NCBI GenBank assembly: GCA_016794345.1
Contig: JAEUKE010000038.1
Coordinates: 30,855-94,854, forward strand
From: Myxococcales bacterium
GTDB lineage: Bacteria; Myxococcota_A; Polyangia; Polyangiales; Polyangiaceae
Reading direction: 5' to 3'
DNA length: 64,000 bases
The stretch's first letter is position 1; each line of letters begins with the position of its first letter. Of this stretch, positions 8,491-16,302 are shown one piece after another. The notes beneath the pieces were generated by a model that was given only the letters and a program-made list of their open reading frames with translations, was not told the DNA's origin and did no database searches. A program made the translations under genes and the position numbers.

Positions 8491-8507
8491 CAGCGAAACC
8501 TTCGCTG
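8491..8507. promoter_or_regulatory. Perfect inverted repeat in the divergent intergenic region
   Basis: CAGCGAA-ACC-TTCGCTG, 7-bp arms with a 3-base spacer, lies between two divergent genes (starts at 8453 and 8561). It could be an operator or an mRNA hairpin; there is no T run. Only its symmetry and position support it. Confidence 0.3.
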
Positions 8508-8560
8508 GTCCGCACTGGAAACGCGCCCGAGAACCGTACTATCGTGCGAGCCGACCGACC

Positions 8561-9451
8561 ATGAGCTTTGCCGAGCCCCGTGTGGCCACCCAGCGATCGA
8601 CTGCCTGGTGGCTGAGCGCCCTCCGACGTCGCCGTGAACGCATGTACGACGAGGGGTTGGACCTCTCCCAGCCCGTCGCCTGGGGCTCCGAGGAGGAGCG
8701 GCAGGCGGCGATCAAGTTCTTCAACGCGGCGTTCCGCGCGGAGGAGTCTGGGCTGAGGCAGGCGCACGAGCTTGCCGAAGAGGTCGCGTCGATGGACCCC
8801 GATCTCGCCGAGACGCTCCGCCTCTACGGCGACGAGGAGGGCTGGCACCGCGAGCTCTTGACCGAGTTCCTCACGTTCATCGGGGGGGAGGTTCGCCCGA
8901 TGGGCCGCGTGACGGGAACGTTTTATCGGCTCTACGGTCGCGCCAAGAAGATGGAGTCGATCGTCCTCGTGAACCTCATGTTCGAGACGATCGGGTCGAC
9001 CACGTACCGCATGGCGCTCTCGCGCGTGAAGCACCCGGCGATCCGGCCGATGCTCACGATCCTCACGCGCGACGAGTCGTTCCATGTCCCGCTCAACGTC
9101 CACTTCCTCAAGCACGCGATGAAGGGCCGCACGCTGCGAGAGCGCATGCGCCTCCGCGCGCTCTACAAGGTCCTCTTCCTAGCCCTCCTCGCGAGCGCGT
9201 ACGCCAGCCGCCGCCGGGCCAAGGCGTTCGACAACATCGAGTTCAAGGAGCTCGCGCGGGCCTACGCGGAGCACCTCGCCGCGCTCTTCGCGCGCGAGCC
9301 GGACCTCGGCTTCACGCCTCCTCCGTTCGTGCTCAAGCTGCTCGGCATCGACGAAGAGGGGCTGAGCCAGAGCGAGGCCGCCCGCGTGACGAGCATCGAA
9401 GAGGCGGAGCGGGCGATCGACAGGCAGCAGGCTGTCGTGTCGGCGCTGTAG
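8561..9451 (+). CDS. Diiron ferritin-like family protein
   Basis: 296 residues, all helical. Metal-ligand motifs of a four-helix diiron protein are in the right order: AEESGLRQ (about 60), DEEGWH (91-96, an ExxH), FETIG (Glu142) and DESFH (171-175, second ExxH). The spacing resembles the ribonucleotide-reductase-like and AurF-like ferritin superfamily. It therefore probably binds two irons and activates O2 or acts as an oxygenase or oxidase; the substrate is unknown. No partner ferredoxin or reductase gene is adjacent. The C-terminal part (VLFLALLASAYASRRR) is amphipathic rather than a true membrane span. Confidence 0.7.
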   Translation: MSFAEPRVATQRSTAWWLSALRRRRERMYDEGLDLSQPVAWGSEEERQAAIKFFNAAFRAEESGLRQAHELAEEVASMDPDLAETLRLYGDEEGWHRELLTEFLTFIGGEVRPMGRVTGTFYRLYGRAKKMESIVLVNLMFETIGSTTYRMALSRVKHPAIRPMLTILTRDESFHVPLNVHFLKHAMKGRTLRERMRLRALYKVLFLALLASAYASRRRAKAFDNIEFKELARAYAEHLAALFAREPDLGFTPPPFVLKLLGIDEEGLSQSEAARVTSIEEAERAIDRQQAVVSAL

Positions 9452-9463
9452 GATGCCGGTGCC

Positions 9464-9958
9464 TCAGGTCCGGAGCGCTGCGGGCACGCGGCGCTCTGCG
9501 CTCGCGTAGAGCAGGCCGAGGGGGAGGCCGAAAAATGCGGCGTGCAACGCGAGCTCGACGAGTTGCGGCGTGCCGAGAAACCACGGGTACGCCAGGCGCG
9601 CGATGCCCTCGAGGTTCAAGAGCCAGACCAGCGCGCCGAAGCCGAGCCCGAGGGCGGCCTGCCGCGAGGAGCTGATCTGCGTCGCGTCCGAGAGCCCCGC
9701 CGTGAGCGAGCCGTAGACGAACCCGTAGAACGCCGAGAGCGCGAGGTGGACCACCGTCCCGACGACGATGGCGCCCGAGAGCGTGGTCGTGTCGAACGCC
9801 GCGCGTCCGAGGAGCACGCTCGCGACGAGCCGGAACACGAAGGTGGGCGGCCGCCCGGCGACCGCCGCGAGGAGCACCTGCGCGATCGCGAAGAGCACCC
9901 CGGCCACGAGCCCTGCGGCCGCGCCCTCCTTGCCACGTCGATTCAGCGCGGCCGTCAT
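9464..9958 (-). CDS. Hypothetical integral membrane protein
   Basis: 164 residues from the ATG at 9958; the frame is open upstream but Arg-rich and unlikely to be translated. Four hydrophobic segments are seen: AAAGLVAGVLFAIAQVLLAA, GAIVVGTVVHLALSAFYGFV, ALGLGFGALVWLLNL and LVELALHAAFFGLPLGLLYA. I do not recognise a family. It is convergent with the ferritin-like gene (12 bp between stops) and 47 bp downstream of hutI on the same strand, so it may be the last gene of that operon. Confidence 0.6.
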   Translation of the reverse strand: MTAALNRRGKEGAAAGLVAGVLFAIAQVLLAAVAGRPPTFVFRLVASVLLGRAAFDTTTLSGAIVVGTVVHLALSAFYGFVYGSLTAGLSDATQISSSRQAALGLGFGALVWLLNLEGIARLAYPWFLGTPQLVELALHAAFFGLPLGLLYASAERRVPAALRT

Positions 9959-10005
9959 CCTCGCGGGGATTGCAAGCGATGCGCCGCGCGCCGAGGACCG
10001 CGCCG

Positions 10006-11244
10006 TCAGCCGGAGCCGGAGAGCACCCTGCCGCGCCCGATCACGGTGCGCGCCCTGGGCACGCCCCACGGCTGGACGAGCGCGGCTTCGTGCGGAAGAT
10101 CCCAGAGCACGAGATCGGCGGAGGCACCAGGTACCAGCACGCCGACGTCCGTCAGGCCCAGCGAGATCGCCGCCTCGCGCGTGGCGCCGAGGAGCGCCTC
10201 GGCCACGGTGAGGCCGTACACGCGAACGGCGAGCGCGAGCGCGAGGGGCAGGCTCTCGGTCGGGGCCGTGCCGGGGTTGGCGTCGCTCGCGACCACGAGC
10301 GGGACGCCCGCGCTACGCAAGAGACCCACGGGCGGAGGCGCCTGTCCGAGCGTGAAGCTCGCGACGGGCAGGAGCGCGGCGCGAACACCGGCCGCGGCGA
10401 GCGCGTCGGCGCCGCTCGGTCCGAGGTGCTCGAGGTGGTCGGCGGATCGCGCGCCGACGGAGGCCGCGAGCTCGGCGCCGCCCACGTCGGCGAACTGACC
10501 GACGTGCGCGCGCACCCCCAGCCCCAGCTCGCGCGCGCGCCGGAACAGCGGGGCCGCGTCTGCGGTGGAGAACGCGCTTCGGTCGATGTAGGCGTCGACG
10601 AACGCGAAGAGCCCGGCGGCGGCGAGCGCGGGGAGGTCATTCTGCGTGACGTGGGCCGCGTACGCCCCGCGATCTCCGGCCTCGGGCGGCAGCGCGTGGA
10701 GCGCCAGGTAGGTCGCGACGACGCGCGGCGTGCCCGCGGCGGCGCGCGCCTGGGCCACGGCCTCGAGGAGCTTCTCTTCGCTCGCGAGGTCGAGCCCGTA
10801 GCCGCTCTTGACCTCGACGGTCGTCACGCCCGCGCGCACCATCCGGCCGAGGCGCTGCGTGAGCTCTGCCGCGATCTCGTCGCGAGACGCGGCGCGCACC
10901 GCCCGCATGGTCGACGCGATGCCGCCGCCGGCCTTCGCGATCGCCTCGTAGTCGGCGCCCTGCATCCGGAGCGCGTATTCGGCGTGGCGGGAGCCGACCC
11001 AAGCCGCGTGCGTGTGCGCGTCGACGAGGCCCGGCGTGACGAGGGGCGCCGCCCGCTCGGTGATCGCGGCGCCAGCCGGGACCGCGGCGCGGGCCGCCTC
11101 GACGCGCCCCGCGAAGACGACGCGTCCGCCTTCGAGCAGGACCGCGCCCGGCGTCAGCACGCCGAGCGGGTCGGCAGCGGTCGCGAGGGCCGGATCGCAG
11201 GTGACCAGGCGATCGGCCGTGACCAGATCGAACGCGGCGCTCAC
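10006..11244 (-). CDS. hutI: Imidazolonepropionase
   Basis: 412 residues, normal for HutI. It hydrolyses 4-imidazolone-5-propionate to N-formimino-glutamate in histidine degradation. Visible: the metal-binding VDAHTHAAWVGSR motif of the amidohydrolase fold, MQGADYEAIAKAGGGI, and the HutI signature VEVKSGYGLD. The ATG overlaps the nagZ stop by four bases (ATGA), so it is the fourth gene of a coupled operon with an amidotransferase, a TrpC-like protein and nagZ. No other hut gene (hutH, hutU, hutG) is in the window, so the operon is mixed-function. Confidence 0.92.
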   Translation of the reverse strand: MSAAFDLVTADRLVTCDPALATAADPLGVLTPGAVLLEGGRVVFAGRVEAARAAVPAGAAITERAAPLVTPGLVDAHTHAAWVGSRHAEYALRMQGADYEAIAKAGGGIASTMRAVRAASRDEIAAELTQRLGRMVRAGVTTVEVKSGYGLDLASEEKLLEAVAQARAAAGTPRVVATYLALHALPPEAGDRGAYAAHVTQNDLPALAAAGLFAFVDAYIDRSAFSTADAAPLFRRARELGLGVRAHVGQFADVGGAELAASVGARSADHLEHLGPSGADALAAAGVRAALLPVASFTLGQAPPPVGLLRSAGVPLVVASDANPGTAPTESLPLALALAVRVYGLTVAEALLGATREAAISLGLTDVGVLVPGASADLVLWDLPHEAALVQPWGVPRARTVIGRGRVLSGSG

Positions 11245-12323
11245 GAGGCGCCTCTCGCTCGTTCCGCCTCTTCGATCTCGAGGACGACGTCCGCGATCGA
11301 GGGCGCGCGCTCCGCCCGGGCCTCGTGGAGGGAAGCGGCACGTCTTCGGAGGGCGGCCATCCGGGAGGCCGCCTCGCGACAGCGCGCAGCGAACGCGGCG
11401 CTCGACTCGATCTCCGCGGTGAGCGCGGCGTGTGCGGCGTCCGCGAGGTCCTCGTCGCTGCAGATCAAGAGCGCGTCGCAGCCGGCCGTGACGGCACCGA
11501 TCGCGCGCTCGTCGATCGGGTATCGATCGGCGACGGCGCGCATCTCGAGATCGTCGCTGACGAGGACACCGTCGAAGCCGATCTCCGTTCGCAACAGATC
11601 TGTCATGACGCGACGTGAGAGCGTGGCAGGCCGGCCCTCGTCCAGGGCGCGGATGACCACGTGTGCGCTCATGATGGTCTCCAGGCCGGCGCGGGCGGCT
11701 TCGCGGAACGGCGCGAGCTCGACGGCGTCGAGCCGCGCGCGATCGTGTGAGAGGACGGGCAGGTCATGGTGGCTGTCCTTGTCGGTGTCGCCGTGGCCGG
11801 GGAAGTGTTTGCCGCAGGGGAGGACGCCGCCCGCGCGAAGTCCGTCGGCGAAGGCGAGTCCCAGGCGCGCACAAGCCTCCGGCTCGGAGGAGAACGAGCG
11901 GTCTCCGATGACGGGGTTCATCGGGTTCGAGTCCACGTCGAGCACGGGAGCGAAGTCGAGGTTCACGCCGAGCGCCGCGAGCCGCGCGCCGACGGCGAGC
12001 CCGGCGCGGCGCGCGAGATCGGCGCTCCCCAGCGTGCCGACCCGGCGCATGGGCGGCAGCTTGACCTCCGGAGCCGGGAGGCGGCTCACGCGGCCGCCTT
12101 CTTCGTCGATGGCGACGAGCGGGACGGCGCTCCCGTGTAGGAGCGACGCGGCGCGGGTCTGCTCGGCGATGCGCGCGAGCGCGGCCAAGTCGGGGAGGTT
12201 GCGGCGAAAGAGGACGACCCCGGCTCGCTCTCCGCGCTCGAGCGCGACCGCCGTGCGTGGCGCCAGCGACGTGCCGGAGAAGCCTGCGACGAGGAGCGCG
12301 CCCGCGAGCTCGCGAGGGGTCAT
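11241..12323 (-). CDS. nagZ: Beta-N-acetylhexosaminidase NagZ (glycoside hydrolase family 3)
   Basis: 360 residues. It removes GlcNAc from muropeptides in cell-wall recycling. The family signature KHFPGHGDTDKDSHHDLP is present; the His of the mobile loop (HHDLP) acts as general acid/base with a nearby Asp in this family. Other landmarks are VSRLPAPEVKLPPMR, GVNLDFAPVLDVDSNPMNPV and SDDLEMRAVADRYP, the last containing the nucleophile Asp. There is no signal peptide, as expected for cytoplasmic NagZ. The ATG overlaps the stop of the TrpC-like gene upstream, and its stop overlaps hutI. Confidence 0.92.
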   Translation of the reverse strand: MTPRELAGALLVAGFSGTSLAPRTAVALERGERAGVVLFRRNLPDLAALARIAEQTRAASLLHGSAVPLVAIDEEGGRVSRLPAPEVKLPPMRRVGTLGSADLARRAGLAVGARLAALGVNLDFAPVLDVDSNPMNPVIGDRSFSSEPEACARLGLAFADGLRAGGVLPCGKHFPGHGDTDKDSHHDLPVLSHDRARLDAVELAPFREAARAGLETIMSAHVVIRALDEGRPATLSRRVMTDLLRTEIGFDGVLVSDDLEMRAVADRYPIDERAIGAVTAGCDALLICSDEDLADAAHAALTAEIESSAAFAARCREAASRMAALRRRAASLHEARAERAPSIADVVLEIEEAERARGAS

Positions 12324-12916
12324 GGTGCGTCCTTATCGGCTGCTTTCGAGGCGGTGTCGACGATCGCGACGTGGGCTTTTTCGGCAGCCGCGCGCGTCGC
12401 GGCCGCGTCGGGGTCGGGCCGGCCGTTGTCGCGATCCATCTCCGCGACGCGGACCGCGTCGGCCTGGATGGCCAGGGCCCCGGCGAGCTCGGGCGCGCTC
12501 CGCACCTCGACCGAGACCGAGAGGCCCTGCGCGCGGGCGGCCGCCGCGAGCTCGGCCAGGCGGTCCTGCGGCAGGACGCGCGCGACGAGGACGACCCCGT
12601 CCGCGCCGGCCTGGCGCGCTCGCCGGATCTGCGCCTCGTCGACGAAGAGGTCGAGCGCGAGGAGCAACACGTGGGGCGCGGCGGCGCGGGCCTCCTCGAG
12701 CGCCTCGTAGCCGCGGCCTTCGCTCGCGTCGCAGCTCACGACGAGGACGGGGCCCGCGCCTGAACGAACCCGCGCCGCGGCGTGGGGATCGGCGGGGGCG
12801 CGCGGCGGCAGGGGTGGCGACGACGCGAGCCGGGCGGCGCGGGCGCGCGCGAGGCCGAGCGCCTTGTCGAGCGCGCCGCGCTTTCGCGATCGTCTGGCGA
12901 GCCGCATCCCGGTCAT
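12320..12916 (-). CDS. Degenerate indole-3-glycerol-phosphate-synthase-like (TrpC) barrel protein
   Basis: 198 residues from the ATG at 12916, one base after the stop of the amidotransferase gene; a second Met four codons on is also possible. Residues around 95-160 align by eye with TrpC: DLFVDEAQIRRARQAGADGV, then VLVARVLPQDRLAELAAAAR, then VSVEV. However, the catalytic Lys of the TrpC 'KDF' motif is replaced (LALDLF), and the 'GINNRDL' phosphate-site motif has become VRVAEMDRDNG. The TrpC N-terminus, with its catalytic Glu, is also shortened and Arg-rich. It is therefore probably not an active indoleglycerol-phosphate synthase. Its conserved pairing with a TrpG/PabA-type protein suggests a derived or regulatory role; no function is claimed. 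Confidence 0.6.
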   Translation of the reverse strand: MTGMRLARRSRKRGALDKALGLARARAARLASSPPLPPRAPADPHAAARVRSGAGPVLVVSCDASEGRGYEALEEARAAAPHVLLLALDLFVDEAQIRRARQAGADGVVLVARVLPQDRLAELAAAARAQGLSVSVEVRSAPELAGALAIQADAVRVAEMDRDNGRPDPDAAATRAAAEKAHVAIVDTASKAADKDAP

Positions 12917-12917
12917 G

Positions 12918-13550
12918 TCACTCCGCGTCCGCCTGCGCCGCCGCGGGGGCTCGACTTCGAGCGCGCGCGAGGCCGAGCGAGGCCAGCCAACGGGCCACGA
13001 GGCGCGGCCCCTCGGTGGTGAGGAACGACTCCGGGTGAAACTGAACCGCCTCGACCGGGTGGGTGACATGGGCGAGGGCCATGACCTCGGCCTCGGCCGT
13101 CCACGCGGTGACCTCGAGATCCGGAGGCAGCGTCGAGCGGTCCGCCAGGAGCGAGTTGTAGCGCGCAGCCGCGAAGGGCTGGCTGACCTCGGCGAACATC
13201 CCGCGGCCGTCGTGGTACACGAGCGACGTCTTGCCGTGGAGCGGCCGCGCCGCGCGGACGATCGCGCCGCCCGCTGCGGCCGCGATCGCCTGTAGACCCA
13301 GGCACACGCCGAAGAGCGGGGCAGGGAGGGCGCCGGTGACGCCGGCTCGCGCGAGCTCGAGGGAGACCCCGGACTCGGCCGGCGTGCACGGCCCCGGCGA
13401 GATCACGAACGCGGCCGGCGCGCGATCGACGAGACTCGGCAGGTCCGCTTCGTCGTTCATCACGACCTCGCAGCTTGCGCCCAGTCGCTCGAGCAGATCG
13501 ACGAGGTTGTGCGTGAACGAATCGTAGTTGTCGACGACGACGAGCCGCAC
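12918..13550 (-). CDS. Class-I glutamine amidotransferase, TrpG/PabA type
   Basis: 210 residues. Hydrolyses glutamine to supply ammonia to an anthranilate or aminodeoxychorismate synthase subunit. Features: NYDSFTHNLVDLLERLGA at the N-terminus; ISPGPCTPAE; nucleophile Cys in FGVCLGLQAIAAAAGG; and the HPE pair in VQFHPESFLTTEGPRLVARW. These are diagnostic of TrpG/PabA. No TrpE/PabB-type synthase is in the window, so trpG and pabA cannot be separated. First gene of a four-gene coupled operon; its start is 73 bp from the divergent PilZ gene. Confidence 0.85.
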   Translation of the reverse strand: MRLVVVDNYDSFTHNLVDLLERLGASCEVVMNDEADLPSLVDRAPAAFVISPGPCTPAESGVSLELARAGVTGALPAPLFGVCLGLQAIAAAAGGAIVRAARPLHGKTSLVYHDGRGMFAEVSQPFAAARYNSLLADRSTLPPDLEVTAWTAEAEVMALAHVTHPVEAVQFHPESFLTTEGPRLVARWLASLGLARARSRAPAAAQADAE

Positions 13551-13623
13551 GAGTGCTCCCGCTTCGGACGAGTTGGCCGTTTCCTTGTCGTTGAGACGAA
13601 CGAAGGACTACCGTCTTTTTGCC

Positions 13624-13950
13624 ATGAAAACGACAGCGCTCGAAAGGCGAAGCGCGCCGCGCCGCCGCGTGCAGGTCTTCTGCAATCAATACATCGACGG
13701 CGTGCCGTACCTCACGGACACCCTCGAGCTCTCGATGACGGGGGCGCTCGTGCGCCGCGTCCTCATGCCGAGCGCCGAACGCGCCTGCTACACGGTCGAG
13801 ATCGGCCTCCCGGAGCAGCCCGACCAGCGCGTGTTTCTCTGCGCCTCGCCGGTCTGGCGCGAGGGGCCGTTCGAAGCCCTGCGGTTCGTGGCGCAGAGCC
13901 TGTCCGACAAGCTTCGGCTGGCGAGCTGCATCAAGGCCGCCACGGTCTGA
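13624..13950 (+). CDS. PilZ-domain protein (putative c-di-GMP receptor)
   Basis: 108 residues from the ATG at 13624; the frame is open upstream, but the PilZ domain begins directly here. RRSAPRRRVQVF provides the RxxxR motif. ELSMTGAL stands where the second motif (D/N-x-S-x-x-G) is expected, with Glu replacing Asp/Asn. A beta-barrel pattern follows (YTVEIGLP, RVFLCASPVWREG, ALRFVAQ). Single-domain PilZ proteins are abundant in myxobacteria and usually act as small adaptors responding to c-di-GMP. The altered residue leaves ligand binding uncertain. Confidence 0.75.
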   Translation: MKTTALERRSAPRRRVQVFCNQYIDGVPYLTDTLELSMTGALVRRVLMPSAERACYTVEIGLPEQPDQRVFLCASPVWREGPFEALRFVAQSLSDKLRLASCIKAATV

Positions 13951-13963
13951 GACGCGGCGGCGG

Positions 13964-14899
13964 TCAGAGCCCATTTTCGTGGAAGAACCGCTCGATGCGG
14001 AGCCCCACGAGCTCGGGAAACTCGACCGCCGTGTAGTGGGTCCCGCCGCGCACCACGAGGATCTCCGCCCGGGGGATCCTCCGGACCATCTGCTGGGACA
14101 GCCCGCGCGGTGTCATCCGGTCGCGGTCACCGGTGATGACGAGGGTGGGGATGTCGATGCTCGCGAGCTGGCGCTCGGCGTCGTGCCGCCCGAGCGCGCG
14201 CAGGTTCTTGGCGAACGCCTCGATATCGAGCGTCGCGAACAGGCCGACGACCTCGGCGAACTCGGCTTCGTCCACGGTCTCGGCCATGAGGCCGGCCCGC
14301 TTGAGCCAGCCGACGAACTCGGGCTGTCTGGCCACGGTCCGAACCGCGCTCGTGAGGGGGAGCGCGTAACGCTCCGCGACCTCGAGCGCGCGGTCCGCGA
14401 GCTTGCGCCCGAGCGGGATGGGGACGGCGGTGTCGAGCGGGCGCCCGAACGTGCCGCTCAGCAGCACGAGGGCCCGCGGCACGCCCGGCAGCTGCCGGCA
14501 GGCTTCGATGCAGACCTGCACGCCCATGCTCCAGCCCACGAGGGCGGCGTGCTCGATCCCCTCGGCCTCGAGGACGGCGGCGAGGTCTTCCACGTGGCGC
14601 GGGACCGCGTAAGCGTCGGGCTCGTCGCGCGGCGGCCGCGCCGAGGCGTAGAGGCCGCGGTAGTCCCACGTGACGAACCGATAGCGATCGCCCAGGTATT
14701 CCACGAGCGCGCGCCACGCGAGCCGAGGACCGCCGAGCCCGTTCGCGAGGACGACGACCGGGGCGTTCGGCCCCGGCCCGGGCGCGACGTAGTACGCGAT
14801 CCGTGTGCCGTCTCGGCTCACCGTCTCCTTCGAGTCGGTGAGGAGCCCTCGACGCCGAGGCTCGGCGGCGACGGACGATGCGGAGCGAGCAGCAGCCAT
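13964..14899 (-). CDS. Alpha/beta hydrolase
   Basis: 311 residues from the ATG at 14899; earlier in-frame Met codons at 14977-14926 are possible but add only Arg-rich sequence. The fold landmarks are VVLANGLGGPRLAWRALVEY (oxyanion strand), WDYRGLYAS, nucleophile elbow GWSMG, TGDRDRMTP (Asp) and GGTHYTAVEFPE (His). This is a complete Ser-Asp-His triad. The substrate cannot be predicted: esterase, lactonase or C-C hydrolase are all possible. Convergent with the PilZ gene, 13 bp between stops. Confidence 0.82.
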   Translation of the reverse strand: MAAARSASSVAAEPRRRGLLTDSKETVSRDGTRIAYYVAPGPGPNAPVVVLANGLGGPRLAWRALVEYLGDRYRFVTWDYRGLYASARPPRDEPDAYAVPRHVEDLAAVLEAEGIEHAALVGWSMGVQVCIEACRQLPGVPRALVLLSGTFGRPLDTAVPIPLGRKLADRALEVAERYALPLTSAVRTVARQPEFVGWLKRAGLMAETVDEAEFAEVVGLFATLDIEAFAKNLRALGRHDAERQLASIDIPTLVITGDRDRMTPRGLSQQMVRRIPRAEILVVRGGTHYTAVEFPELVGLRIERFFHENGL

Positions 14900-15137
14900 G
14901 ACTGGAGCGGACCGTAGTACGCGCATCCTCCGCATTCCAGGTTGCTCCGCGCTTGACCCAACGCCGCGGGCCGGCATGCTCCGAGCTGCCCGCTGGCAAG
15001 CCGGGTGAAATTCTGCAACGAGACCGGAGGCGTTACGTTGACAGGCCGGAGGTCAGGCCGTTAACGTGCGCCAGCGGTCGCGTTCTGTGGTGCGCCCGTT
15101 TGCCCTCTCGAACTGCGCAAAAGGCTGCTGAGGACAG

Positions 15138-16298
15138 ATGGCCGAAGAGAAGTCGAAGAAGCCGAAGATCGACCTGAAGGCCCGCTTGGGCAAGACCGCT
15201 GCGGTTCCCTCCGCGATGCCGTCAGGTCCGGGTTTGCCGACCCCGTCGACGGACGGGCTCGGGCGTGTGAGCGCCCCCCCGCCGATCAGCAGCAGCGGCG
15301 GCGGCATCGCGCCGCCACCCGGCATCGCGCCGCCGCCCGGCCTCACGCCGAGCCTGAGCCCGTTCGCGCCCAAGCCGCAGCCGAAGCCGCAGCCGGTCAG
15401 CGCGGAAGCCCAGACCATCAAGGTCGAGGTCAGCGAAGAGATTCACGACGAGCGCAAGCGGGCCGGTCGGCGCGCGGTGCTCTACTCCGCCATCGCGGCG
15501 GTCGTGTTCGCGGGCATCGGCTTCGTGGCCGGCGGCATGCGGGAGCGCAGCCAGCGCGACACCCGCGCGGTCGAGGGGCTCAAGAAGCTCGAGCCCGAGG
15601 TGACCGACTCGACGAAGAAGGCGGAGGAGCTCCTGCCCATCCTCGATGAGGTCGAGAAGGGCCTGCGGGACAAGAAGTACCCGGACAGCGCCATCGAGAA
15701 GCTCTCGATGACCGTCCCGCCGCTCAACCTCGAGGACAAGTCGTTCGGCACCATGCCGACGGACGTGCAGAAGTCGACGCTCGCCTTCATCAAGAAGGTC
15801 GACAGCGTGAACGACAAGAAGGACCGCCTGAAGAACCTCCTCGGCGGTCAGAAGAAAAATATCGAGAAGGCGTGGGCGGAGGAGCAGAAGCCCGTCCTCG
15901 AGCTCGCGGTCATCTTCAAGCAGGCCGGCAGCAACATGATGGCCGAGATGGTCCAGATCAAGGAGCCCTGGGAGGTCGCGAAGGAGTGGCCGAAGGAGAC
16001 GAAGATCGTCGTCTCCGCCATGCAGGAAGGGAAACGCGTCCCGGCCGAGAAGACGGCCAAGCGCTGGGAGAAAGACGCCCTCACCGGCGAGACGCCGCTC
16101 TTCATTCCGGTCGATCCGGTCAGCGTCTCCGGCTTCACGGACGAGCGCCTCGTTCTCCAGCTGGTCGGCGCCGTGAACGATGTGCGCATCCTCCTCCAGG
16201 GCGACGAGACGCCGGGGCGCGAGGTCGTGGGCCTGCTCAAAGAGGGCGAAGGCCTCGCCAAGTCGATCGACAGCAAGGTCGCGAAGGCCGCGCGTTAG
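15138..16298 (+). CDS. Membrane-anchored protein with Pro-rich cytoplasmic region, function unknown
   Basis: 386 residues with GAGGACAG just upstream of the ATG. Residues 1-95 are disordered and Pro/Gly-rich (IAPPPGIAPPPGLTP; PKPQPKPQPVS). A charged linker (EIHDERKRAGRR) precedes one transmembrane helix (about 115-135, AVLYSAIAAVVFAGIGFVAG). The rest (about 140-386) is a Lys/Glu-rich, mostly helical extracytoplasmic domain, possibly coiled coil (KKLEPEVTDSTKKAEELLPI). The topology resembles the anchored proteins near 161 and 6252, but without a TonB-like end. I do not recognise a family. The preceding 238 bp (14900-15137), between divergent starts, has no gene; it presumably carries both promoters. 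Confidence 0.55.
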   Translation: MAEEKSKKPKIDLKARLGKTAAVPSAMPSGPGLPTPSTDGLGRVSAPPPISSSGGGIAPPPGIAPPPGLTPSLSPFAPKPQPKPQPVSAEAQTIKVEVSEEIHDERKRAGRRAVLYSAIAAVVFAGIGFVAGGMRERSQRDTRAVEGLKKLEPEVTDSTKKAEELLPILDEVEKGLRDKKYPDSAIEKLSMTVPPLNLEDKSFGTMPTDVQKSTLAFIKKVDSVNDKKDRLKNLLGGQKKNIEKAWAEEQKPVLELAVIFKQAGSNMMAEMVQIKEPWEVAKEWPKETKIVVSAMQEGKRVPAEKTAKRWEKDALTGETPLFIPVDPVSVSGFTDERLVLQLVGAVNDVRILLQGDETPGREVVGLLKEGEGLAKSIDSKVAKAAR

Positions 16299-16302
16299 GG
16301 GC

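Noticed and set aside
12320..12916. Functional trpC
   Set aside because: Catalytic Lys and phosphate-site motif are missing; labelled degenerate instead.
9970..13038. A very long open frame (over 1000 codons) on the plus strand
   Set aside because: It is antisense to hutI, nagZ, the TrpC-like gene and part of the amidotransferase, is extremely Arg/Ala-rich and has no motif. It is a high-GC shadow of those genes.
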